Origin: Clostridia bacterium
Lineage (GTDB): Bacteria > Bacillota > Clostridia > Christensenellales > CAG-1252
Length of the DNA stretch: 5,143 nucleotides
Direction: 5' to 3'
Assembly: GCA_017615515.1 (NCBI GenBank)
Contig: JAFZZX010000181.1
Span: 1 to 5,143 of the forward strand
The position numbers and the translations under genes are program-made. This document shows positions 1 through 5,143 of the stretch, piece by piece; the first letter of the stretch is position 1, and the number at the start of each line of letters is the position of its first letter. The notes beneath the pieces were generated by a model that saw only the letters and a list, made by a program, of their open reading frames with translations, was not told the origin of the DNA and did not search any database.

Positions 1-678
1 CGCCTCGTCAAGAAGCGAAAAGATACTGTCCGCGTATTTGTTGATGAGGTCTCCCGTCTTCATATCGTTGGAGATCAGTTCGGTGAGTCCGTAGCGCTTC
101 TTCACGATCTCCGCCATACGGGTATAGCGCTCGTCCACCTTGTCGCCGACGTAGAGGATGCGCTCCGTCCAGTCGAACTCCTTGGCGTAGCCGAGCGACT
201 CGAGGTAAGGGAGATAGTAGGGATAATTGTAGACGCCGCCGTAGGTCTCGTCGTACTCGTAGCCTTCGACGAGCAGACCCTCCTTGTCCATATCGTTGTA
301 GCCGAGCGGGCCGTGCACAATGCCGATGCCCTCGGCGCGCGCGAAATCCTCCACCGCGCCCATCAGCGCCGCGAAGACTTCCCTGTCGTCCACCGCGTCG
401 AGGCGGGTAAAACGCACGCTCTTTACGCCCGTCTTCTCGATGTCGGCATAGTTCACGATGGCGCCCACGCGCCCGACCACCTTGCCCTTTTCGTCGTAGG
501 CGAGAAAGAAAACGCTCTTCGTGTAGTCGCCGTAAATATTGGTCTTCTCGGAAAGCAACGCTTTCTCGTCCGCGTAGAAAAGCGGCGCGTAGTGCGAATC
601 CTTCGGGTAGAGTTTCAGCGGAAAATTCGCGAAAGCGCGGCGCTGTTTGGCTGTGGTGACTTGTTTGATCTCGATCAT
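1..678 (-). CDS. GNAT-fold protein of the YghO-like family, 3' end beyond the window
   Basis: The first 226 codons are visible, from ATG at 678-676 to the window edge, where the frame is still open. The protein begins MIEIKQVTTAKQRRAFANFP. Recognisable blocks are a strand-like VVGRVGAIVN (67-76), SVRFTRLDAVDD (87-98), a helix VFAALMGAVEDFARAEG, then HGPLGYNDMDKEGLLVEGYE (122-141) and YLPYLESLGYAKEFDW (about 155-170). From memory, this order matches a family of about 370-380 residues, usually annotated only as GNAT-like acetyltransferases (YghO-like), so roughly the last 150 residues should lie outside the window. The substrate is unknown. The canonical acetyl-CoA loop (R/Q-x-x-G-x-G/A) is not visible where it would be expected, so acetyltransferase activity should not be assumed. 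The start is well supported: GAGAGGA (689-683) lies 4 nt upstream, inside the last rel codons, and one base separates the rel stop from this ATG, suggesting translational coupling. The gene is secure, the family likely, the function unknown. Confidence 0.88.
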   Translation of the reverse strand, partial: MIEIKQVTTAKQRRAFANFPLKLYPKDSHYAPLFYADEKALLSEKTNIYGDYTKSVFFLAYDEKGKVVGRVGAIVNYADIEKTGVKSVRFTRLDAVDDREVFAALMGAVEDFARAEGIGIVHGPLGYNDMDKEGLLVEGYEYDETYGGVYNYPYYLPYLESLGYAKEFDWTERILYVGDKVDERYTRMAEIVKKRYGLTELISNDMKTGDLINKYADSIFSLLDEA

Positions 679-679
679 A

Positions 680-2827
680 TTATCCTCTCACGACGTCGGT
701 CACGGTCTTGATCTGCAAGAGTTTGTTCTTGACGGCGAGGAGCTCCTCCCTGCCGGACAGTTCGACTGTGACTTCGATCTTTACGTTTTTATCTTTATCC
801 ACCGCGGCGGCGATGTGGGTCATCTCGATCCCCATACCGGCGAAGACCTCGGTGGTTTGGTTGATCGCAAGGGTGCTGGTCGCATAGACGTAGAGGGTGG
901 CGGAGAACTTGCCCGCCGCAACGCCGCTCCATTCCGCCTTGATCAGCCTTTCGGGCTCCAAGAGCGCGACGTTTTCGCAGTCGGAGCGATGCACGTTGAT
1001 CCCTCTGCCGCGGGTGATATAGCCGACGATGCGGTCCCCCGGGAGCGGATTGCAACACTTGCTCATATGTACCTGCATACCGTCCTCGCCGTCGATCAAC
1101 ACGCTGTTCACGGCGGTCGATTTCTTGGGTTGGACGGGTTTGACCTCTTCTTTCGGCGCGATCTCGCGATATTTATTCACGAGGCGGTCGATGATCTGCT
1201 TGGGCTTGAGTTCGCCGAAACCGACCGCGGCGAGCACGTCGTCCGCCGAGGCGTAGCTCTGCTTCTCCGCCGTCTCGCAGATCCATTCGTCCACCATCAG
1301 TTCCTTCGCGCTGTAACCCGCTTTCTTACAAGCGGCGATCAGCATATCCCTGCCGATGCGGATATTCTCGTCGCGCATCGTGTGCTTGAAGTATTGACGT
1401 ATCCTCGCCTTGGTGGCGGGAGCGGCGACGAAACGCATCCAATCGCGGCTCGGCTTGGCGTTCGGCGAGGTGATGATCTCGACGCGGTCGCCGTTCTTGA
1501 TCTTGGTGGAGAGGGGCACGATCCTCGAGTTGTTCTTGCCGCCCACGCACTTATTGCCGACCTCGCTGTGGATCGCGTAGGCGAAGTCCACGACGGTGGA
1601 GCCGACGGGCAACGACTTTAGGTCGCCCTGCGGCGTAAACGCGAAGACCTCGTCGAGGAACAGCTCGGTCTTCATCGCATTCAGATACTCCTCGCTGTTG
1701 TCCGCATCGTTCTCATGCAATTCCATGATCTCACGAAGCCAACTGATCTTGTCGTCCAGCTTGGGATCGGTCTTGCCGTCCTTGTACTTCCAATGGGCGG
1801 CGACGCCGTACTCGTCGACGCGGTGCATATCCCTGGTGCGGATCTGGATCTCAAAGGGGCGATTGCCGATCGGTCCGATCACGGTGGTGTGCAGAGATTG
1901 ATACCCGTTCGGTTTGTTCACCGCGATGTAGTCCTTGATTCGTTCGCGGCTCAAGGGGCGCCACATCGCGTGCACCCTGCCGAGGATGCTGTAGCAATCC
2001 TCCACGCTGCCATCCACGATGATGCGGATCGCAAGCAAGTCGTGTATCTGCTCGATCGAGCAGTTCATACGTTTCATTTTGCGGTAAATGCTGTAAAAGT
2101 GCTTGGCCCTGCCGTTGATCTCGAATCGGAACCCGTGCGGTTCCAGCGCGGCGCGGAGCATTTCGCTGACCCGCTTTACGAAGTAATCCCGCTCCTCATT
2201 TTTGGAGTTTATGAGCGTGACGAGCTCGGAATACTCCTCGGGATAGAGATAGCGCATCGCCAGATCTTCCAGTTCGCCTTTGATCTTGCCGATGCCGAGG
2301 CGGGAAGCAAAGGGGGCGTAGAGATCCAAAGTCTCCTGCGAGATCGCGATCCGATCCTCGGGCGACTTGTACTCGAGCGAACGCATATTGTGCAGGCGAT
2401 CGGCAAGTTTAATAATGATGACGCGCAGGTCTTTTGCGACGTTCATCATCAACTTGCGGAAGTTCTCCGCCTGCGCCTGTTGTTTGTTCTTGAATTGAAT
2501 GCGGTTGATATTTGTCAGACCGTCCACGAGGGTCGTGACGCTCTCGCCGAACTCCTCGACGAGACGATCGCGCGAGACGTCGGTATCTTCGAGAACGTCG
2601 TGCAAAAAGCCTGCGGCGACCGACTCGGCGTCCATACCGAGATCCAAGAGGATATTCGCGACGTGGCAGGGGTGGATAATGTACGGTTCGCCAGACAGTC
2701 GGAACTGCCCCGCGTGCGCCTCTTTCGCAAGGGAAAAGGCACGCAGAACCATCTCGCTCTGCGCCTCGGGGAACGCCGCGCGAATGCGCGCGATCAGCTC
2801 GTTTTCATCCAATGCCGGTGTGTACAT
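680..2827 (-). CDS. rel: Bifunctional (p)ppGpp synthetase/hydrolase, RelA/SpoT (Rsh) family
   Basis: This cytoplasmic stringent-response enzyme makes (p)ppGpp from ATP and GDP/GTP and hydrolyses it back. At 715 residues it is normal for a long Rsh. Domains in order: HD hydrolase (about 25-195), with metal and catalytic residues H52, H76-D77, E80-D81 and D143 in LADRLHNM; synthetase (about 230-350), with GRAKHFYSIYRK, D263, GYQSLHTT and FEIQIRT (E326); TGS (about 391-452); a helical linker; a zinc-finger-like domain with CCNPLPGD (C591, C592) and H613/C617; and an ACT-like end (about 641-715). RIKD at 296-299 is the RxKD form typical of bifunctional enzymes rather than the acidic motif of synthetase-only RelA, and the intact HD box agrees. 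The ACT domain lacks the usual DRxGLL signature. ATG at 2827 is chosen because the protein aligns from there, AGG (2837-2835) lies 7 nt upstream, and no further in-frame start was found upstream. The gene probably has its own promoter and is coupled to the next gene. Confidence 0.97.
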   Translation of the reverse strand: MYTPALDENELIARIRAAFPEAQSEMVLRAFSLAKEAHAGQFRLSGEPYIIHPCHVANILLDLGMDAESVAAGFLHDVLEDTDVSRDRLVEEFGESVTTLVDGLTNINRIQFKNKQQAQAENFRKLMMNVAKDLRVIIIKLADRLHNMRSLEYKSPEDRIAISQETLDLYAPFASRLGIGKIKGELEDLAMRYLYPEEYSELVTLINSKNEERDYFVKRVSEMLRAALEPHGFRFEINGRAKHFYSIYRKMKRMNCSIEQIHDLLAIRIIVDGSVEDCYSILGRVHAMWRPLSRERIKDYIAVNKPNGYQSLHTTVIGPIGNRPFEIQIRTRDMHRVDEYGVAAHWKYKDGKTDPKLDDKISWLREIMELHENDADNSEEYLNAMKTELFLDEVFAFTPQGDLKSLPVGSTVVDFAYAIHSEVGNKCVGGKNNSRIVPLSTKIKNGDRVEIITSPNAKPSRDWMRFVAAPATKARIRQYFKHTMRDENIRIGRDMLIAACKKAGYSAKELMVDEWICETAEKQSYASADDVLAAVGFGELKPKQIIDRLVNKYREIAPKEEVKPVQPKKSTAVNSVLIDGEDGMQVHMSKCCNPLPGDRIVGYITRGRGINVHRSDCENVALLEPERLIKAEWSGVAAGKFSATLYVYATSTLAINQTTEVFAGMGIEMTHIAAAVDKDKNVKIEVTVELSGREELLAVKNKLLQIKTVTDVVRG

Positions 2828-2853
2828 AATTCTACCTACATTATCTCCTGTAT
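2828..2853 (-). promoter_or_regulatory. rel 5' leader with an ATG-TAG start-stop element
   Basis: Reading toward rel, the leader carries AGGAG (2849-2845), three bases, then ATG (2841-2839) followed immediately by TAG (2838-2836). Only 8 nt further on is the rel ATG, preceded by a weaker AGG (2837-2835). The best Shine-Dalgarno sequence therefore lies 17 nt from the rel start, too far for normal use, but close to the start-stop pair, though a 3-nt spacing is on the short side. Such an element could trap or reload initiating ribosomes and modulate Rel synthesis. The sequence is directly visible. The regulatory role is inference and the pairing could be chance. Confidence 0.35.
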
Positions 2854-2859
2854 TCGTTA

Positions 2860-2888
2860 ATAATAATACTCTTGCGCGCGCTCGTCAA
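2860..2888 (-). promoter_or_regulatory. Candidate sigma-A type promoter for rel
   Basis: A -35 box TTGACG (2888-2883) and a -10 box TATTAT (2865-2860) are separated by exactly 17 bases, each matching five of six consensus positions. Transcription would start near 2853, giving a leader of about 26 nt before the rel ATG. The -35 box overlaps the stop codon of the upstream small membrane protein gene. The spacer contains a (GC)4 alternating tract (2881-2874) beside an A+T-rich -10 region with overlapping TATTAT copies, so the exact -10 register is uncertain. It was recognised by eye, without a statistical score. Confidence 0.55.
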
Positions 2889-3097
2889 CGATCTTTTTTG
2901 CTTAGAAGGAAGAAAAAGACCGCCGCCCCGAGGAACAAGCCCGCGACCACGCCGCCCACGACGTATAGAACGGTGACGGGGAGGACGCTCGCCTTTCCGC
3001 CAAGCGGCACAGACAATAGCAGGATCGTCACGAACAATGCGACGAGCAATGCCGCCACAGACAGAACCAATATCTTTCTCTTCGCGCTCTTACTCAT
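2885..3097 (-). CDS. Small two-helix membrane protein, 70 residues
   Basis: I do not recognise a family. The protein starts with a basic MSKSAKRK, followed by a hydrophobic helix (about 9-31), a short loop PLGGKAS, a second hydrophobic helix (about 38-66) with glycines in VVGGVVAGLFLGAA, and a basic KKDR end. Positive charge at both ends predicts a helical hairpin with both termini in the cytoplasm. ATG at 3097 overlaps the upstream TAA by 8 nt (ATGAGTAA), and GGAG (3108-3105) lies 7 nt before it, within the last codons of the upstream gene. This overlap, the ribosome binding site and the coherent membrane topology support a real gene translated in coupling with the GLUG-repeat protein. It may assist, anchor or regulate that protein, but this is inference from position only. 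The 3' end overlaps the rel promoter candidate. Confidence 0.75.
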   Translation of the reverse strand: MSKSAKRKILVLSVAALLVALFVTILLLSVPLGGKASVLPVTVLYVVGGVVAGLFLGAAVFFFLLSKKDR

Positions 3098-5143
3098 AGT
3101 ATATCTCCATCGCCTTGATCTCGTCGATCGACGCCGCCGTCCCTCCGAGGTTCAGTAAAGAGGCGCCGCCGCTCCTCTCCAGCGCCACGGCGCTGTAAAG
3201 GCTCTGCCCGATGCTCACGAGCTTCAACCCGCCCGACGCGTGTACCGCAGCGGAAAGATAGGCGTTGCCCACGAGATCGACCGTGTATTGCATAAAGTAG
3301 CCGTCGCCGTATAGGTAGGTCATACCGCAGATCCCGCCGACCAAGCTGTCTTCGTCGTAATCGGGAAGGGTGCCGATAAAGAAAGAGTTTTCCACGACGC
3401 CGCCGTTACTGCCGACGATGCCGCCCGTGAAATCGTAGTAGCGATCGGGGCTCTCCGCCAGGACCATAGCGGTCTGCCTGCAAGAAGAGACGGTGGATCC
3501 CGTATCGTTGACGGCGGCGATGCCGCCCGCATAACTGTTGTTCTCCGCCTGCGCGAGCGCACGCACCGCACCGAGACCCGAGCAATGCTCGACGATGCCC
3601 GACGCCGTCGGATCGGCAGTCAGCGTGGTATTCAGCGAAACGACGCCCCCCGCAAACGCCGCGCCGCCCGTCGTCTCCGCCGTAACCGTCGCACGAACGG
3701 TCGTGCCTTTGACGCTGCCGACGTTCACGCACGCGACCCCTGCCGCATAGGCGGACATAACGTGATCCTCTTCCCCGAGTTCGGGGGACACGAGAGTCGA
3801 GGTCACGGAGCCCGAGACCGCGCAACCGTCGATCGCGCCTTCGTTATGATCGGTGACGCCCGCGACGTTGGGCGTCCAGCCCTTGATGTCGGATCTCTCC
3901 CTAAGCACCATATTTACGGCGCAATCGGTGATCACGCCCGTCTTCTCGTTTTTCCCCGCAACGCCCGCGACGTCCACGTTCAACGCCCTGATCGTCCCTT
4001 CTGCGTGGCAATTGTGTATGGCGCCCGTGTTGTCGCCCGCGAAGGGTGCAAAATAGCAGTCCCCGCCCGCGTCGCCCGTGATCTCCACGGACAATACGGC
4101 GTAGCAACCGTCGATCGAACCCGTGTTGACTGCGGTCAAAAGTCCCATATACTCGCCGCCCTTCTCCACGGACAAACCCTCGGCGACGACGCGCACGTTA
4201 TGGATCGTGCCGCTGTTCTCCCCGATCACGGCGTCTCCCGTGAAGTCGGGCTCGAGGACGAAGATCACGTTGCGAAGATCCCCCTCAAACTTGTCCGCAA
4301 AGGGGGCGTGCAGGTGAACGACGTGGTCGTTGCCTTCGAATTGTTCGGAAAAAGAAGCGACGCCGAGAGACAAGGTCACGTCGGCCTTCAAATAGACGGT
4401 TTGATCCGCTTGGAGAGCGGATAGGAATGCGGCGTCCGTCCTGACTTTATAGTAGACGCGGTCGTTGCCGAGCCCGAAATAGACCGACAAAAAGACCGTC
4501 ACCGCCGCGAAGACCAGACCGATCGCAAGGGACAACCAAGCGAAGAAGGCGGAGTGCCTTCTCTCCTCGTAGGAGATCGGTTCGGGGGGAAGATCGAGCG
4601 TTTTCCCCGTCGCGCTGACCCCTTGCCCGAGGCGGGTATAGTAGAGCCGATGAACGGCGGGCAGATATTTCTGTGCGTTCGGATAGACGACGTAGAGCTT
4701 TTTCAGTTCGCGTCCGCGACCCAAGATCGCGAGCATCTCGAGGGGAGAGACCGACGCGCTCGCATAACCCATCGTCGCCTTGTCGTCCGCGCTCTTCCCG
4801 TTCGCTCCGCGAGCCGATCCCGCCCCTGCCTCCGAGAGAATATAATAGCGCAAGCACTTGCCCGCGACGGTGCGGAAGCGCTCTTCCGCCTCGCGGAAGG
4901 GCTCCTCTCTGACAGGGGGACGCTCCTTGATCAGTTCCTTATAATAGCGCTTTACGATGTGCGTGGCACGATACAGATATAGGAGAGAAAGGAGAGGGAA
5001 ACGCCCGAACACGGCGCAAAGGACCTCGGGCGTCATCATCGTCCCAAAGGCCTTTACGTCGTCGCGTTTGATGCTCGTAAAGAGCTTTTCCCGTCTTTCT
5101 TCGTCCAGTATTTCTTTCTCTTCACGCCGCGATCCGCCGCCCA
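3090..5143 (-). CDS. Single-pass membrane protein with GLUG-like beta-helix repeats, 5' end beyond the window
   Basis: The first ATG in the window (5039) gives 649 codons, but the frame is open for 34 more codons to the edge, with no ATG, GTG or TTG. That stretch looks coding (SRREEKEILDEERREKLF, then SIKRDDVKAF), so the true start is probably outside. Numbering from the ATG at 5039: residues 1-160 are polar and helical, include FGRFPLLSLLYLY (11-23) and a low-complexity linker (70-97), and are probably cytoplasmic. A transmembrane helix spans about 164-188. Residues 205-265 resemble the strand that leads into GLUG domains (VYLKADVTLSLGV, then FEGNDHVVHLH). From about 272 to 574 there are about nine divergent repeats such as FAGDNTGAIHNCHAEGTI, VAGVTDHNEGAIDGCAVSG and FTGGIVGSNGGVVENSFF, matching the GLUG motif style of a right-handed beta-helix. 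Many carry a cysteine at the same position. This suggests an extracellular or wall-facing stalk or binding domain, but the ligand is unknown. It is coupled to the small membrane gene downstream. Confidence 0.88.
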   Translation of the reverse strand, partial: GGGSRREEKEILDEERREKLFTSIKRDDVKAFGTMMTPEVLCAVFGRFPLLSLLYLYRATHIVKRYYKELIKERPPVREEPFREAEERFRTVAGKCLRYYILSEAGAGSARGANGKSADDKATMGYASASVSPLEMLAILGRGRELKKLYVVYPNAQKYLPAVHRLYYTRLGQGVSATGKTLDLPPEPISYEERRHSAFFAWLSLAIGLVFAAVTVFLSVYFGLGNDRVYYKVRTDAAFLSALQADQTVYLKADVTLSLGVASFSEQFEGNDHVVHLHAPFADKFEGDLRNVIFVLEPDFTGDAVIGENSGTIHNVRVVAEGLSVEKGGEYMGLLTAVNTGSIDGCYAVLSVEITGDAGGDCYFAPFAGDNTGAIHNCHAEGTIRALNVDVAGVAGKNEKTGVITDCAVNMVLRERSDIKGWTPNVAGVTDHNEGAIDGCAVSGSVTSTLVSPELGEEDHVMSAYAAGVACVNVGSVKGTTVRATVTAETTGGAAFAGGVVSLNTTLTADPTASGIVEHCSGLGAVRALAQAENNSYAGGIAAVNDTGSTVSSCRQTAMVLAESPDRYYDFTGGIVGSNGGVVENSFFIGTLPDYDEDSLVGGICGMTYLYGDGYFMQYTVDLVGNAYLSAAVHASGGLKLVSIGQSLYSAVALERSGGASLLNLGGTAASIDEIKAMEIYYE

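Noticed and set aside
647..1621. Open frame of 324 codons on the plus strand
   Set aside because: It is antisense to the rel C-terminal half and crosses the rel/GNAT junction. Its composition (many D, H, R, V) is typical of a shadow frame.
1715..2860. Open frame of 381 codons on the plus strand
   Set aside because: It lies wholly antisense to the clearly recognisable rel gene, and its protein has no coherent domain. Codon bias in a GC-rich gene readily leaves the opposite strand free of stops.
2885..2905. Run of six T on the plus strand near the end of the small gene, considered as a terminator tail
   Set aside because: It would act only on plus-strand transcription, where no gene ends, and no stem of useful length precedes it. 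On the minus strand it is an A-run encoding KK.
3406..3825. Minus-strand frame of 139 codons inside the GLUG gene
   Set aside because: It is an alternative frame of the repeat region with a very arginine/glycine-rich product, as expected from GC-rich codons read out of register.
3318..4226. Possible DNA-level tandem repeat or CRISPR-like array
   Set aside because: The repeats are visible only in the protein (GLUG-like) and are highly divergent in DNA and variable in length, with no conserved direct-repeat unit.
3585..4424. Open frame of 279 codons on the plus strand
   Set aside because: It is antisense to the GLUG repeats. Its arginine- and histidine-rich translation has no recognisable motif, whereas the minus strand shows clear repeats.
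5013..5039. ATG at 5039 as the true start of the GLUG-repeat gene
   Set aside because: No convincing ribosome site is placed before it (AAAGG is about 11 nt away), and the frame stays open with coding-like, charged sequence to the window edge, so an upstream start is more likely.

Overview
The window looks like a piece of a bacterial chromosome with mid-to-high G+C. It is probably from a monoderm Bacillota lineage, and an uncultured Clostridia-type genome is my best guess. The support is a single 'long' bifunctional Rel/SpoT-type (p)ppGpp enzyme, AGGAG-type ribosome binding sites, a promoter readable as a housekeeping sigma-A type, and a GLUG-repeat protein held by one membrane segment. The lineage call is inference. 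No rRNA, tRNA, CRISPR, IS element, phage gene or intrinsic terminator was seen.

All four genes are on the minus strand and together cover about 99% of the window, so transcription runs from high to low coordinates. (1) From 5143 to 3090 lies the downstream part of a large gene whose reading frame is still open at the window edge. It encodes a predicted cytoplasmic N-terminal region, one transmembrane helix and a long series of GLUG-like beta-helix repeats. (2) Overlapping its stop codon by 8 nt (3097-2885) is a 70-residue, two-helix membrane protein. (3) A 57-bp gap, which with the end of the small gene holds a good promoter candidate and a short leader, precedes a 715-codon Rel gene (2827-680). 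(4) One base after the Rel stop (678 to 1) begins a GNAT-fold protein of a little-studied family, cut off by the window edge after 226 codons.

There appear to be two translationally coupled pairs: surface protein plus small membrane protein, and Rel plus GNAT-like protein. The Rel pair probably has its own promoter, overlapping the 3' end of the small gene. No terminator separates the pairs, so read-through is possible.

The main points of interest are an ATG-TAG start-stop element with the strongest Shine-Dalgarno sequence of the Rel leader, an ACT domain in Rel that has lost its usual DRxGLL-type signature, the cysteine-stacked GLUG protein with its small partner, and the unusual Rel neighbourhood. 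I saw no clear evidence of an entirely new biological system.
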